Shown here piece by piece: positions 8,961 through 18,094 of a stretch of DNA of 64,000 nucleotides. The stretch is from assembly GCF_040126305.1 (NCBI RefSeq), contig NZ_CP149510.1:1499001-1563000 (forward strand). Direction: 5' to 3'. The stretch's first letter is position 1. Every line of letters begins with the position of its first letter. Position numbers and translations under genes: made by a program. A model generated the notes under the pieces. The model worked only from the letters and a program-made list of their open reading frames with translations, was not told where the DNA came from and did no database searches. Origin of the DNA: Pararhizobium sp. A13 (GTDB lineage: Bacteria > Pseudomonadota > Alphaproteobacteria > Rhizobiales > Rhizobiaceae).

Positions 8961-10160
8961 TCAGTCCTCGTCAACCACCCGCAGTTTCAATTGTCCCATG
9001 CGATTGTCGAAGGATTTCGGTTCCGGTTTGCTATCGGGTGACGAGCCGGCGGCTTCGAGGTCCAGCGCCTCGATCCTGGTGCCTCGTCGCTTGAGCTTCT
9101 CCGACGAGGTCAGGATATCGTCGACATCCTTCTGCGTGGTGAGGAAATGACCGTGCAGCTTGCGCACCCGATCGTCGAGCCGGGTCAGGTCTTCCATCAG
9201 CCGGATGACCTCGCCCTGAATGAGGTGTGCCTGTTCGCGCATCCGGGCATCGCGCAGGATAGCCTGGATGACCTGGATCGACAGCATCAGCAGCGACGGC
9301 GAGACGATGACGATCCGCGCCCGATGCGCCTTCTGGACAATGGCTTCGAAATTCTCGTGGATTTCGGCAAAGATCGATTCGGAAGGTACGAAAAGGAAAG
9401 CGGTGTCCTGGGTTTCGCCGGGGATCAGGTATTTCCCCGAAATATCGCGGATATGCACTTCCATGTCGCGGCGGAACTGTTGCGCGGCCTGCCGGGACGC
9501 TTCCGGTTCAGCGGCGTTGCGGATCGCATTCCAGCCTTCCAGCGGAAACTTCGCATCGATCACCAGCACCGGCTGGCCATTCGGCATCCGGACCGTGCAG
9601 TCTGGCCGCGAGCCGTTAGAGAGCGTCGCCTGGAAGGCATAGGAGCCCATCGGCAGGCCGTCGGCGATGATCGTTTCCATGCGCGACTGCCCGAAGGCGC
9701 CGCGCGTCTGCTTGTTGGAAAGAATGCTCTGCAGCCCTGCCATGTCCTTGGCCAGCGACTGGATATTGGTCTGCGCCGTGTCGATCACCGCCAGCCGCTC
9801 CTGCAGCCGGCGCAGGTTCTCGTGCGTCGCCTTCGTCTGCTCGCTGATCGAGGCTCCGAGCCGGTGCGTCATGCCGTCGATCCTTTGGCTAATCGACTGG
9901 TTGAGCTCGGATTGCCGGGCGCCGAACACCTCAGCCATCGCCGCGATGCGGCCCTGCATCTCCGTCTGCGCGGCAAGCAGTGCGGTCATCCGCTGTTCCG
10001 CCTCCAGCGCCGATTGCCGTGTGCGCTGCCGCCGAAGCACGGCCGGAATGCCAGCGAGCAGCAACATCGCGACGGTGGCGAACAGGCACATGCCGAGCGT
10101 GACCGGATAGGCGCCGAGGATGAAAAGAGGCTGGTCGAGGGTGAGCGTCGCAGGTTCCAT
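8961..10160 (-). CDS. rmuC: DNA recombination protein RmuC
   Basis: RmuC limits inversions and rearrangements at short inverted repeats; its nuclease-like core is related to restriction endonuclease folds. The 399-residue protein has an N-terminal membrane anchor (about 17-42), a long coiled coil (about 45-165) and the RmuC domain (about 165-370). That domain includes RPDCTVRMPNGQPVLVIDAK, a PD-(D/E)xK-like core, and FLFVPSESIFAEIHE. It is divergent from def across 144 bases and precedes rbsK on the same strand. Confidence 0.93.
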   Translation of the reverse strand: MEPATLTLDQPLFILGAYPVTLGMCLFATVAMLLLAGIPAVLRRQRTRQSALEAEQRMTALLAAQTEMQGRIAAMAEVFGARQSELNQSISQRIDGMTHRLGASISEQTKATHENLRRLQERLAVIDTAQTNIQSLAKDMAGLQSILSNKQTRGAFGQSRMETIIADGLPMGSYAFQATLSNGSRPDCTVRMPNGQPVLVIDAKFPLEGWNAIRNAAEPEASRQAAQQFRRDMEVHIRDISGKYLIPGETQDTAFLFVPSESIFAEIHENFEAIVQKAHRARIVIVSPSLLMLSIQVIQAILRDARMREQAHLIQGEVIRLMEDLTRLDDRVRKLHGHFLTTQKDVDDILTSSEKLKRRGTRIEALDLEAAGSSPDSKPEPKSFDNRMGQLKLRVVDED

Positions 10161-10304
10161 GGGCGCAACCTAAGGGGATTCGACGTTTGTGGCCAGATCA
10201 AAACAAGAACATTGGTGAATCAAATGGCATAAGCGCCCACTTTCCCGGCAAAAATGTTGAAAACGAGAATTCCATCCACGCGAAAGATCGGTTATGGGAG
10301 CCAG

Positions 10305-10829
10305 ATGACCATCAAGCCGCTCATCATCCTCCCCGATCCCGTGCTGCGCCAGCCTTCCAAGCCGGTGGAAACAGTCGATGCCGACGTTCGCCGCCTCGCT
10401 GAAGACATGCTGGACACGATGTATGACGCACCTGGCATCGGCCTGGCAGCGATCCAGATCGGCATTGCGAAGCGCATGCTCGTCATTGATCTTGCGAAGG
10501 AAGGCGAGCAAAATCAGCCGCTGGTTTTCATCAACCCGCAGATCCTGAAGTCCTCCGACGAGCGCTCGGTCTACGAGGAAGGCTGCCTGTCGATCCCGGA
10601 CTACTATGCCGAAGTCGAGCGGCCCGCCGCGATCACCGTCGAATATGTCGACCGCGACGGCAAGCAGCAGACGGTGGAGGCGGATGGCCTGCTGGCCACC
10701 TGCCTGCAGCACGAGATCGACCACCTGAACGGCGTGCTGTTCATCGACCATCTCTCCAAGCTCAAGCGCGAAATGGTGATCCGTAAATTCACCAAAGCCG
10801 CCAAGGTCCGCGGCGCCAAGGCGATCTGA
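10305..10829 (+). CDS. def: Peptide deformylase
   Basis: This metalloenzyme removes the formyl group from nascent N-formylmethionine. The 174-residue protein has all three motifs: GIGLAAIQ (about 44-51), EGCLS (metal-binding Cys) and QHEIDHLNG (HEXXH metal ligands and catalytic Glu). ATG 10305 follows GGGAG and gives the usual [15 protein letters not shown] start; the frame is open 17 codons further but not conserved. It pairs functionally with fmt, which normally follows directly but here is separated by a toxin-antitoxin module. Confidence 0.96.
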   Translation: MTIKPLIILPDPVLRQPSKPVETVDADVRRLAEDMLDTMYDAPGIGLAAIQIGIAKRMLVIDLAKEGEQNQPLVFINPQILKSSDERSVYEEGCLSIPDYYAEVERPAAITVEYVDRDGKQQTVEADGLLATCLQHEIDHLNGVLFIDHLSKLKREMVIRKFTKAAKVRGAKAI

Positions 10830-10837
10830 CGCCTGCA

Positions 10838-10890
10838 TTGAAAACCCCGGTCTTTGAGCCTATGATATCACTGATATCACTGATATCATA
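10838..10890 (+). promoter_or_regulatory. Promoter and iterated operator of the fitAB-like module
   Basis: A near-consensus sigma-70 promoter is visible: TTGAAA at 10838-10843, a 17-base spacer, and TATGAT at 10861-10866. Three GATATC cores (10864, 10873, 10882) at an exact 9-bp period overlap and follow the -10, forming an almost perfect 30-bp palindrome (10861-10890). The antitoxin ribosome site GGAGG follows at once. This is the layout expected for autoregulation by a ribbon-helix-helix antitoxin. Confidence 0.75.
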
Positions 10891-10903
10891 GTGGAGGTTG
10901 CGC

Positions 10904-11167
10904 ATGGGCGATCTGCTTCTTCGTGGAATTGACGACGCTCTGAAGGTCGAACTGCAGGAAAGCGCGCGCCGGAACGGCCGAAGTCTTTCCGACGAAGCCA
11001 TCGTGCAAATTCGTTCCGCCCTGAAACGGGAGCAGCGTCAGGATGGGCAAACGGCCGGACAGCGGCTGCGTGCCGTTTTGAGCGATATGAAGTTCGAGGA
11101 TGACGAACTGAATGCCATCGATGCGTTTCGCAAACAGCCCGACCGTCTGCCGCCAGATTTCAAATGA
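10904..11167 (+). CDS. FitA/VapB-like ribbon-helix-helix antitoxin
   Basis: This is the putative antitoxin and DNA-binding autorepressor. In 87 residues, the N-terminal part (MGDLLLRGIDDALKVELQES then RRNGRSLSDEA) is a ribbon-helix-helix of the FitA type. The acidic C-terminal tail (EDDELNAIDAFRKQPDRLPP) would wrap the toxin. ATG 10904 follows GGAGG seven bases upstream. The stop overlaps the toxin start by four bases (ATGA), the usual translational coupling. Three GATATC cores just upstream are the likely operator. Confidence 0.88.
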   Translation: MGDLLLRGIDDALKVELQESARRNGRSLSDEAIVQIRSALKREQRQDGQTAGQRLRAVLSDMKFEDDELNAIDAFRKQPDRLPPDFK

Positions 11168-11583
11168 TCGTTCTCGATACCAACGTCATCTCCGAACTTC
11201 AGGGACGGAGGCACAGCGAACTTATCCTTCGGTGGCTGGACCGGTATGATAGCGAAGTCGTGTTCTTGACTGCAATTGCGATGGCGGAGATCCATTTCGG
11301 CATCGCCTTGCTGGAGCCTGGAGCCCGACGTGACAGTCTGCATCAGACCTTCGTGCGGATCGAAGACGAGTTTTCGGGGCGGATTCTCAGTTTTACGCAA
11401 AACGTTGCCGCGCGCTACGGGGCGTTGTCCGCTCGGAGGCAGAAGGAGGGCAGGCCGATGGAAACCAAAGACGCCATGATCGCCGCGATCTGTCTTTCCC
11501 ACGATGCGACGCTGGCGACGCGTAACACAAAAGACTTCGAGGGGCTTGATTTGAAGCTTGTAAACCCGTTTGAAGGGGCCTGA
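11164..11583 (+). CDS. PIN-domain toxin (FitB/VapC family ribonuclease)
   Basis: This is a putative toxin endoribonuclease. The 139-residue PIN domain starts with [11 protein letters not shown] (first catalytic Asp) and has the conserved Glu in [38 protein letters not shown] supplies the third acidic residue, and it ends [17 protein letters not shown]. FitB proteins share exactly this architecture. All acidic active-site residues appear present, so the toxin is probably functional. It ends 22 bases before fmt and may be cotranscribed with it. Confidence 0.92.
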   Translation: MIVLDTNVISELQGRRHSELILRWLDRYDSEVVFLTAIAMAEIHFGIALLEPGARRDSLHQTFVRIEDEFSGRILSFTQNVAARYGALSARRQKEGRPMETKDAMIAAICLSHDATLATRNTKDFEGLDLKLVNPFEGA

Positions 11584-11605
11584 TCAGAACGGGAGTCCGC
11601 GCGCC

Positions 11606-12541
11606 GTGCCGCTTCGCATCATCTTCATGGGAACCCCCGAGTTCTCGGTTCCGACACTGGCGGCGCTGGCCGCGGCCGGTCACAAGATTGTTGCCGTCTA
11701 TACCCAGCCACCACGGCCGGGCGGACGCCGCGGTCTCGATCTGCAGAAATCGCCGGTCCATCAGGCAGCGGAACTGCTCGGCATCGAGGTGCTGACGCCC
11801 GTCAATTTCAAAGATGCTGCCGATCGCCAGACCTTTCGCGCTTTCGATGCGGATGTGGCGGTCGTCGTCGCCTATGGCCTGCTTTTGCTGGAGGACATCC
11901 TCAACGGCACGCGGCTTGGCTGCTACAACGGCCACGCCTCGCTCCTGCCGCGTTGGCGCGGGGCCGCGCCGATCCAGCGGGCGATCATGGCGGGCGACCA
12001 TGAGACCGGCATGATGGTGATGAAGATGGACAAGGGGCTCGACACCGGCCCGGTGGCGCTGACCAAGGTGGTGGCCATCGGCAACGAGATGACGGCCGGC
12101 GAACTGCACGACAGGCTGATGCTGGTTGGAGCGGACCTGATGAAGGAGGCCATGGACAAGCTCGATGGCGGCGACCTGCCTCTCGCGCCGCAGGCGGAGC
12201 ATGGCGTTATTTATGCTGCCAAGATCAGCAAGGCGGAAACGCGCATCGATTTCTCCAGGACGGCGGCCGAGGTTCACAATCATATTCGCGGTCTTTCGCC
12301 GTTCCCTGGCGCCTGGTTCGAGGTTGAAATCGGCGGCAAGATGGAGCGGATCAAGGTTCTCTCGTCCGTTGTCGAAAAGGTGGGTGGCGAAACCGGCACC
12401 GCCCTGTTCGATGACCTGACGATTGCCTGCGACAATGGTTCGGTGCGGCTGACCCGTCTGCAGAAGGCGGGCGGCAAGGTGCTCGATGCTGATGATTTCC
12501 GCCGCGGCACGCCCATTCCGGCCGGTACAAGGCTTTTCTGA
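11606..12541 (+). CDS. fmt: Methionyl-tRNA formyltransferase
   Basis: Fmt formylates initiator Met-tRNA with 10-formyltetrahydrofolate. The 311-residue protein begins [16 protein letters not shown] from a GTG at 11606 with a GGGAG site upstream. The catalytic block is [17 protein letters not shown] (Asn and His of the N-H-D triad), and the Asp lies in [13 protein letters not shown]-terminal anticodon-arm-binding domain follows. It overlaps truA by one base. The toxin-antitoxin pair upstream separates it from def. Confidence 0.95.
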   Translation: MPLRIIFMGTPEFSVPTLAALAAAGHKIVAVYTQPPRPGGRRGLDLQKSPVHQAAELLGIEVLTPVNFKDAADRQTFRAFDADVAVVVAYGLLLLEDILNGTRLGCYNGHASLLPRWRGAAPIQRAIMAGDHETGMMVMKMDKGLDTGPVALTKVVAIGNEMTAGELHDRLMLVGADLMKEAMDKLDGGDLPLAPQAEHGVIYAAKISKAETRIDFSRTAAEVHNHIRGLSPFPGAWFEVEIGGKMERIKVLSSVVEKVGGETGTALFDDLTIACDNGSVRLTRLQKAGGKVLDADDFRRGTPIPAGTRLF

Positions 12542-13284
12542 TGCCGCGTTTCCGCATGACGATCGAATATGACGGCTCGGCCTATGTCGGCTGGCAGCGG
12601 CAGGAAAATGGCCCCTCGGTACAAGGCGCCGTCGAGAAGGCGATTCTCAGCCTCACAGGCGAGACCGTCTCGATCCGTGGCGCGGGGCGGACCGATTCCG
12701 GCGTGCACGCCAAGGGGCAGGTGGCGCATGCCGACCTCACGCGGCCCTGGAAGCCCGCGACCCTGCGCAATGCGCTGAATGCCCATCTCGGCCAGGCTTG
12801 CGAACAGGTGGCGATCATTGATGCCGCTGAAGTGACGCCAGAGTTTGACGCACGGTTTTCGGCGCTGAGGAGGCACTATCTTTACCGTATCATCTCGCGT
12901 CCGGCGCCGCTGGCGCTGGAAGCGAAGCGGGCGTGGTGGGTGCCGAAGACGCTCGACCACGCGGCGATGCATGCCGCGGCGCAGATGCTCGTCGGGCATC
13001 ATGACTTCACCACCTTCCGCTCGACCCATTGCCAGGCCAACAGCCCGATGCGCACGATCGACCGGCTCGACGTGACGCGGGACGGCGATCTCGTCGAGAT
13101 TCGAGCCACGGCACAGAGCTTCCTGCACAACCAGATACGATCCTTCGCCGGCACTCTGAAGCTGGTGGGTGAGGGCAAGTGGACGCCGGACGATGTACGC
13201 GTTGCACTGGAGGCGAAAGACCGCAAGGCCTGCGGCCCGGTGGCGCCGCCGGACGGGCTCTATTTCATGCAGGTCGACTACTGA
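12541..13284 (+). CDS. truA: tRNA pseudouridine(38-40) synthase
   Basis: TruA isomerises uridines 38-40 in the anticodon arm of tRNAs. The 247-residue protein starts [20 protein letters not shown] and has the catalytic Asp52 in [20 protein letters not shown] and the C-terminal [19 protein letters not shown] are also family marks. Its ATG shares a base with the fmt stop codon, so translation is coupled. It converges on the membrane-protein gene with only ten bases between stops. Confidence 0.95.
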   Translation: MPRFRMTIEYDGSAYVGWQRQENGPSVQGAVEKAILSLTGETVSIRGAGRTDSGVHAKGQVAHADLTRPWKPATLRNALNAHLGQACEQVAIIDAAEVTPEFDARFSALRRHYLYRIISRPAPLALEAKRAWWVPKTLDHAAMHAAAQMLVGHHDFTTFRSTHCQANSPMRTIDRLDVTRDGDLVEIRATAQSFLHNQIRSFAGTLKLVGEGKWTPDDVRVALEAKDRKACGPVAPPDGLYFMQVDY

Positions 13285-13294
13285 CCGCCAACGG

Positions 13295-13891
13295 TCAGGC
13301 CGGCATCAGGCCGAGCACGCGCGGAAGACTTTCGCTGAGCATGAGCGAGGGCAGGATCAGCAGGGCGGAAAGTGCCGAGGCGAGCAGCGTCTGGTCTTTG
13401 GCGATGGTTTTCACCAGCCGGAAAATCGCGGTGAAATTCGCCAGCAGAAGGACCAGCGACAGCAGGCTTGTCAGGCCCTCGCTGTTCGGAATGACCAGCC
13501 TGATCGCAAGCGGAACAGCCATCGCATAGACCGTGGGCACGGCCAGCCAGTTGCTGGTGATGATGATCGGCGCAAGCAGTTCGGGGTAGCCGAGCGGCTT
13601 TGCGAGGGCGGCCACAAGGACCAGCGGCACGACCCACATGGCCATGTCGACGAAGAGTAGCTTGAGGATAAAGACCAGCCCCGTTTCGGCCCCCTGCGGC
13701 ATATTCGCCAGATAGTAGAGGCGCCAGGCTGCCCAGCCGACCGCCATCGCCGGCAGGCACCAGAGGAAGGCGGCAAAGGAGCGCCAGACACCGAGCGCGG
13801 TGATGTCGAGCCAGTCAAAACCGCTCCTGTCGCCGAGGATCAGCAGCCAGATTCCCTTGATGTAATTGCCGATCTCCTCAATCTGCGGCAT
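13295..13891 (-). CDS. Conserved rhizobial multi-pass membrane protein
   Basis: This 198-residue protein has no family I can name. It has at least four hydrophobic segments: around [57 protein letters not shown] and [16 protein letters not shown]. No catalytic motif is visible. ATG 13891 lies inside the 3' end of dapE (14-base overlap), so the two genes are translationally linked. A TTG two codons upstream is the alternative start. Genes of this type sit beside dapE in related rhizobia; the function is unknown. Confidence 0.8.
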   Translation of the reverse strand: MPQIEEIGNYIKGIWLLILGDRSGFDWLDITALGVWRSFAAFLWCLPAMAVGWAAWRLYYLANMPQGAETGLVFILKLLFVDMAMWVVPLVLVAALAKPLGYPELLAPIIITSNWLAVPTVYAMAVPLAIRLVIPNSEGLTSLLSLVLLLANFTAIFRLVKTIAKDQTLLASALSALLILPSLMLSESLPRVLGLMPA

Positions 13892-15074
13892 GGTCAAACC
13901 AGCGGCTGATGAAGGTTTCGTAGATCTGCGTCAGCGTTTCAAGATCGGCAACGGCAACACGCTCGTCGACCATGTGCATGGTCTGGCCAACCAGGCCGAA
14001 TTCGACGACTGGGCAATAGTCCTTGATGAAACGCGCATCCGACGTGCCGCCGGTGGTCGACAGCTTCGGTTCACGGCCGGTGACGGCCTCTACGGCGCCG
14101 GACAGCGAGGCGATCAGCGCGTTGTTGCGGGTGAGGAAGACCTGGCTCGGGCGCTCGCTCCAAACGATGTCGTATCTGACCGGCGGGCGGCCGGGACGAA
14201 GGACGCTGTCGGCGCTGGCGCGGTCGAGGCGGGCGACGATCTCGGCCTTCAGGCCATCGGCGTCCCAGCTGTCGTTGAAGCGGATGTTGAATCTCGCCGT
14301 CGCCTTGGCCGGGATGACGTTGACCGCCTTGTTGGCGACGTCGATCGTCGTCACCTCGAGATTGGACGGCTGGAAATTGTCGGTACCGCCATCAAAGGGC
14401 GGATCCATCAGCGCCTGCGTCAGGGCGAGGATGCCGCGCACGGGGCTGTCGGCGAGATGCGGATAGGCGGCGTGGCCCTGCACGCCGTGCACGGTGATGG
14501 TGCCCGACAGCGAGCCGCGCCGGCCGATCTTGATCATGTCGCCGAGACGGTCCGGATTGGTCGGCTCGCCGACGAGGCAGGCATCCCAGCGCTCGCCCTT
14601 CGCCGCCGCCCATTCGAGCAGCTTTACGGTGCCGTTGATCGCCGGGCCTTCCTCGTCGCCGGTAATCAGGAAGGAGATCGAGCCATGCGGCTTGCCATTC
14701 TTCTCGATATGGCGGGCGACGGCGGCAGCGAAACAGGCAATGCCGCCCTTCATGTCGACGGCGCCGCGGCCATACATCTCGCCGGCGGCGATATCGGCCG
14801 AAAAGGGGCCATGCGTCCAGGCGTCCTCGTCGCCGACCGGCACGACATCGGTGTGGCCGGCAAACATCAGGTGCGGACCGTCGTTGCCGAGGCGGGCATA
14901 GAGGTTTTCGATGTCCGGCGTGCCATCCTCGGTGGCCATCATCCGATCGACGGCAAAACCGAGCGGTTTCAGCATGGTTTCGAGCGCACTCAACGCGCCG
15001 CCTTCTGCAGGGGTCACGGAGGGGCAGCGAATCAGGGTGGCGAGATTGGCGACGGGATCGGTAGCTGTCATCAA
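13878..15074 (-). CDS. dapE: Succinyl-diaminopimelate desuccinylase
   Basis: DapE hydrolyses N-succinyl-L,L-diaminopimelate in the lysine/peptidoglycan pathway, acting after DapD (23.4 kb). The 398-residue M20 peptidase has GHTDVVP (first metal His), GAVDMKGG (bridging Asp), [11 protein letters not shown] (catalytic Glu and metal Glu) and GGTSDARF plus the final metal His region near [12 protein letters not shown]. Length is typical. Two adjacent ATG codons at 15074 and 15071 could both start. It overlaps the downstream membrane-protein gene. Confidence 0.95.
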   Translation of the reverse strand: MMTATDPVANLATLIRCPSVTPAEGGALSALETMLKPLGFAVDRMMATEDGTPDIENLYARLGNDGPHLMFAGHTDVVPVGDEDAWTHGPFSADIAAGEMYGRGAVDMKGGIACFAAAVARHIEKNGKPHGSISFLITGDEEGPAINGTVKLLEWAAAKGERWDACLVGEPTNPDRLGDMIKIGRRGSLSGTITVHGVQGHAAYPHLADSPVRGILALTQALMDPPFDGGTDNFQPSNLEVTTIDVANKAVNVIPAKATARFNIRFNDSWDADGLKAEIVARLDRASADSVLRPGRPPVRYDIVWSERPSQVFLTRNNALIASLSGAVEAVTGREPKLSTTGGTSDARFIKDYCPVVEFGLVGQTMHMVDERVAVADLETLTQIYETFISRWFDHAAD

Positions 15075-15233
15075 GAAAGGCCTGTTGTCTTCAAGGGGTT
15101 GGTGTAGCCGATCCCCACCGGACTGTCACGGGGGAGAAGCAAGCTGCGCTGTCTGGCATTGTCGTCATTGCGCGTTTTCTCGCCTCCGTCATGTCCGCGG
15201 ACTTGCCCACGATCGTTGGCGGGCGGCAGCTTT

Positions 15234-15350
15234 CACCCTCCCCTTGAGGGGGAGGGTCGGAGCGCAGCTCCGGGGTGGGTGAACTCTGTGCGCCCCTGGC
15301 GCTCACCCCACCCGCGCGTTCCGCTCGACCTCCCCCTTAAGGGGAGGTGG
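15234..15350. repeat. Inverted pair of GC-rich intergenic repeat units
   Basis: A left unit (15234-15282: CACCCTCCCCTTGAGGGGG then GGTGGGTGA at its end) and a right unit (about 15303-15350) are imperfect reverse complements about 48 bp long around a 20-bp centre. Each unit itself contains a small palindrome of the CTCCCC-TTAA-GGGGAG kind. The same design with different sequence occurs at 53347-53534. Such units are common between genes in rhizobial chromosomes. Confidence 0.6.
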
Positions 15351-15449
15351 GGGCAGCCGCAACACCATCACCCACGCCGGAAAATTCCGCCGTGATTTGG
15401 CTCGCCTGTTTACTTGGCCGGGGCGCTGGGAGGTGCCGAGACTAAGTAA

Positions 15450-15745
15450 TTGATATGGCGCCTTCCAGCGCCCCGTTCGGTGTTGGTCGACTGGCAACTC
15501 CGGTTTCTCTGCGAGACGACGCCCTTCCGGGGATGGTGTTCGCGGGGTCCGTGCTGTTCTTGGGGCTCTCCGCGCCACGAAGGACGTTGCCGTCCTTCCG
15601 ATCCTCTCCTGTGTGCCCCACAGGCAAGCCCCGCCGCTGTTTCAGGCGGAAGGGAAACCATTTTCTGACAGTCCACCGGGCAAAGGCTCACGTCCTTCCT
15701 CCACCCGGCACCGGTTCCGCCTCGCCGCGACGCCTCGCGGGGTAG
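15450..15745 (-). other. Hairpin-rich block, candidate structured RNA
   Basis: Read on the minus strand there are at least four hairpins in a row: CCGCG/CGCGG near 15741-15725, CCGCC/GGCGG (15649-15631), CCTGTG/CACAGG (15624-15608), and an 8-bp stem GAAGGACG/CGTCCTTC (15598-15579) closed by a GCAA tetraloop. The last is a GNRA loop only on this strand. GGCGC/GCGCC follows near 15470. I compared the block with RNase P RNA, tmRNA and cobalamin-riboswitch consensus from memory and found no match. There is no clear promoter or poly-U terminator. Confidence 0.3.
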
Positions 15746-16206
15746 CCGATGACGGAACGGCATGATCATGGCACAGGTTTCAAGGGCGGGGATCGGCGGG
15801 GATGATTTCGACTGGAAAATCTCGGGGACGGCGTAGCAGTTGCGACAATGGCAGTGTGACATGATGCCGGAAAATCTTCTGCAGCGGACGGTCTTCATTG
15901 CCGTGACAACCAAGGCCTGGCAGCAAACATAACTTTTACTCCGGGGTTGGCCGACATCTGGTAGACTTGCTTGTCAAAAGGGATGATCTCGTGGCCGAGA
16001 CTCCGGGTCCGACGTCACTACCTGGGAATAACTGGAGGTTTTCAGAGGCGACCATCGAGGAGATCTTCAGTTATGGCGACAGCAAACAAAGCCAGCTGCC
16101 ACCGTGAACGTGGCGGCCCCCAAGGCGCGCGCCTCTATAACAACCGCCTAGAATGACCGCTTCTATCGGCCCAAGCGTGGCCAAGGCGTCCGAGGCTCGG
16201 CCTCGT

Positions 16207-16923
16207 TCACCATCCGCGCCAGCCGGCCGATACCACGAGCTGTTTGCTCTTGACGAAGACTGCGGCATCGGTGGGCTCTCCGGCGCGGCGCCATGGCACG
16301 GGGCAGATGACGTGCCGCATGATCTCCTCGGTGACGCCAGGCTCCGAACGGTCATCCGTTTCGAAATCGCCTGGATCGATGGAGACGACGCGGATTCCCC
16401 GCGGTCCGAGTTCATGAGACAGTCCAAGCGTCAACGTTTCGACAACGCCCTTGGTGGTGGAATAGGTCGCCCGGTTCCGTGCAAGGTCCCGGCTGGCGAC
16501 CGAGCTCATGTTGATGATGACGCCGCCATTGTTGCCGAACTGGCGGGCTGCTTCCTGGCACATGAGGAAGGTGCCGAAGACGTCGACGTCGAACTGGCGG
16601 TGCGCGTCGGCTTCGGGGGCCTTGTCCATGGAGTCGGACGGGAAGTTTCCCGCATTCACGACGATGTCCGGCTTGCCGAACGCATCGTTCGTGATCCTGA
16701 AGATGCGTTTCACGTCTTCGGATTTCGAAGCGTCGCCATGAAGGGCCATTGCCCTGCCGCCGGCCGTCGTGATGCCTGTGGCGACGCGGCCTACCCCCTC
16801 CGGGTCTGTAGCGGAGTTGAGCACGACGGCAGCCCCTTCGGCTGCGAGGTACCTGGCGATGCCTGCGCCAACGCCCTCTGATGCTCCCGTCACGATCGCG
16901 ATCTTTCCTTGCAGCCTCGTCAT
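16207..16923 (-). CDS. SDR-family oxidoreductase with atypical C-terminus
   Basis: This is a short-chain dehydrogenase of unknown substrate. The 238-residue protein starts MTRLQGKIAIVTGASEGVG (Rossmann TGxxxGxG). It has NAGNFPSD, the catalytic Ser in IINMSSVAS, and the YxxxK pair in ATYSTTKGV. Usual members continue after GEPTD with an AVVFLAS-type strand and a VDGG end. Here it reads DAAVFVKSKQLVVSAGWRGW and stops, so a C-terminal frameshift or decay is possible. ATG 16923 is the sensible start. It is divergent from an AraC regulator, which probably controls it. Confidence 0.85.
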   Translation of the reverse strand: MTRLQGKIAIVTGASEGVGAGIARYLAAEGAAVVLNSATDPEGVGRVATGITTAGGRAMALHGDASKSEDVKRIFRITNDAFGKPDIVVNAGNFPSDSMDKAPEADAHRQFDVDVFGTFLMCQEAARQFGNNGGVIINMSSVASRDLARNRATYSTTKGVVETLTLGLSHELGPRGIRVVSIDPGDFETDDRSEPGVTEEIMRHVICPVPWRRAGEPTDAAVFVKSKQLVVSAGWRGW

Positions 16924-17063
16924 GCGGTTTCGTCCTTCGCTTATTCGGCCGGTCAAAGATGCGATGGATAAGGGCAAGGGTGGTATAGCGATCCTCCGAG
17001 ATTTATACGCGATCCTGCAAATCTTGATCTCGCGCGTTTCCCGCGGCGGATATATCGGCTAGC

Positions 17064-17100
17064 GTCGAAACCGTCGAAACCGTCGAAACCGTCGAAAACC
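17064..17100. repeat. Four tandem 9-bp iterons upstream of the AraC gene
   Basis: GTCGAAACC is repeated at 17064, 17073 and 17082, with a fourth slightly changed copy (GTCGAAAACC) at 17091. The array lies in the divergent promoter region between the SDR and AraC genes, 20 bases before the AraC start. A 9-10 bp period places copies on nearly one face of the helix, fitting an operator array, although slippage of a simple repeat is also possible. Confidence 0.7.
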
Positions 17101-17119
17101 CATAAAGCTGTGCTGTCCC

Positions 17120-18028
17120 ATGCAAGATCAATCCGAGACTTTCGCGGAAATCGCGTCGATCATTTCCCGCTACATGTCCGGAAATGGATTTTTGGCCACC
17201 CATATCGAGGGCCTGTTCTTTGGGTGCCAGACGGCTCCGACGCACCCGTCGCACGTGGCGCAGCGGCCGACATTCGGCCTCGTCGCCCAGGGCGCGAAAA
17301 GCGTGACGCTCGGGCAGGAGGTCTATCACTATGGCGTCGGTGACTATCTCGTGGTGTCGTTCGACCTGCCGGTTACCGCCCGGATCACTGAGGCAAGTCT
17401 GGAGGCGCCGCACCTCGGTCTCGGCATGGTGATCAATCCCGAACGGCTGCGCGAGGTGCTGCAGCGGATCGTCGTTCCATCCGTCGCGGCAACGGCCGAC
17501 GGAGCGCGGGGCCTTGCCGTCAACAAGGCTTCGCCGGCGCTGCTGGACGCGACGCTCCGCTATCTGCGCCTCCTTGATACTCCAAAGGACATTGCCGGTG
17601 TGGCCCCTCTCATCGAACAGGAAATCCTGTACCGCCTCCTCACAGGCCCATACGGGCCGCGGCTGATCCAGATCGCCACGGCGGACAGCCCCGGAAACCG
17701 GATCGCCAAGGCAATCGCCTGGCTGCGGGAAAACTATGCCCGGCCATTGCGGATCGAGGATCTGGCAGATCACGTGGGCATGAGCGTCTCGTCGCTGCAT
17801 CATCACTTCAAGGCCGTCGCGGCAATGACGCCGATGCAATACCAGAAGCAACTGCGCCTCAACGAGGCGAGACGCCTCATGCTGGTCGAGAATATGGACG
17901 CCGGAACGGCCGGGCATACGGTCGGATACCAAAGCCCATCCCAGTTCGGACTGGAATACACCCGGCTCTATGGCCAGTCGCCGCTACGCGACATTGCCGC
18001 TCTGCGGGTACAGGTTGCGGCCGAGTAG
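17120..18028 (+). CDS. AraC-family transcriptional regulator
   Basis: The 302-residue protein has an N-terminal AraC_N cupin-type domain (about 20-180, with RPTFGLVAQGAKSVTLGQE and GVGDYLVVSFDLPV). A C-terminal double helix-turn-helix (about 195-295) shows LRIEDLADHVGMSVSSLHHH, FKAVAAMTPMQYQKQLRLNE and VGYQSPSQFGLEYTRLYGQS. This subclass usually regulates an adjacent oxidoreductase gene. The divergent SDR gene and the iterons between them fit that. The inducer is unknown. No strong ribosome site precedes ATG 17120. Confidence 0.92.
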   Translation: MQDQSETFAEIASIISRYMSGNGFLATHIEGLFFGCQTAPTHPSHVAQRPTFGLVAQGAKSVTLGQEVYHYGVGDYLVVSFDLPVTARITEASLEAPHLGLGMVINPERLREVLQRIVVPSVAATADGARGLAVNKASPALLDATLRYLRLLDTPKDIAGVAPLIEQEILYRLLTGPYGPRLIQIATADSPGNRIAKAIAWLRENYARPLRIEDLADHVGMSVSSLHHHFKAVAAMTPMQYQKQLRLNEARRLMLVENMDAGTAGHTVGYQSPSQFGLEYTRLYGQSPLRDIAALRVQVAAE

Positions 18029-18094
18029 CGCGCTGCGGCAGCCGATCGCGCGGATGCGGCTCGACGGCGCGTTTTGGTGGGATCCTGCCGTGTT

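Larger units (their letters stand above)
15075..16206. other. 1.1-kb stretch without a convincing gene
   Basis: Between dapE and the SDR gene I see no frame with family-like sequence. It holds an inverted-repeat element (15234-15350), a hairpin-rich block (about 15450-15745), then lower-structure DNA. The only short frame with normal-looking composition is GTG 15991 to 16107 on the plus strand (38 residues, beginning VAETPGPTS). It has no recognisable homologue and may be the remnant of a decayed gene. Frames across the hairpin block run open on both strands, as happens in GC-rich RNA genes. Confidence 0.5.

Noticed and set aside
15450..15770. RNase P RNA, tmRNA or cobalamin riboswitch
   Set aside because: The universally conserved blocks of each (for RNase P GAGGAAAGTCCGG, for tmRNA a tag reading frame, for B12 the GCCACTG-type box) are absent.
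15410..15913. Minus-strand frame of 167 codons between dapE and the SDR gene
   Set aside because: Composition is not protein-like, it crosses the hairpin block and no motif is seen; better explained as non-coding DNA.
17064..17100. CRISPR array
   Set aside because: Units are only 9 bp with no spacers and no cas genes nearby.
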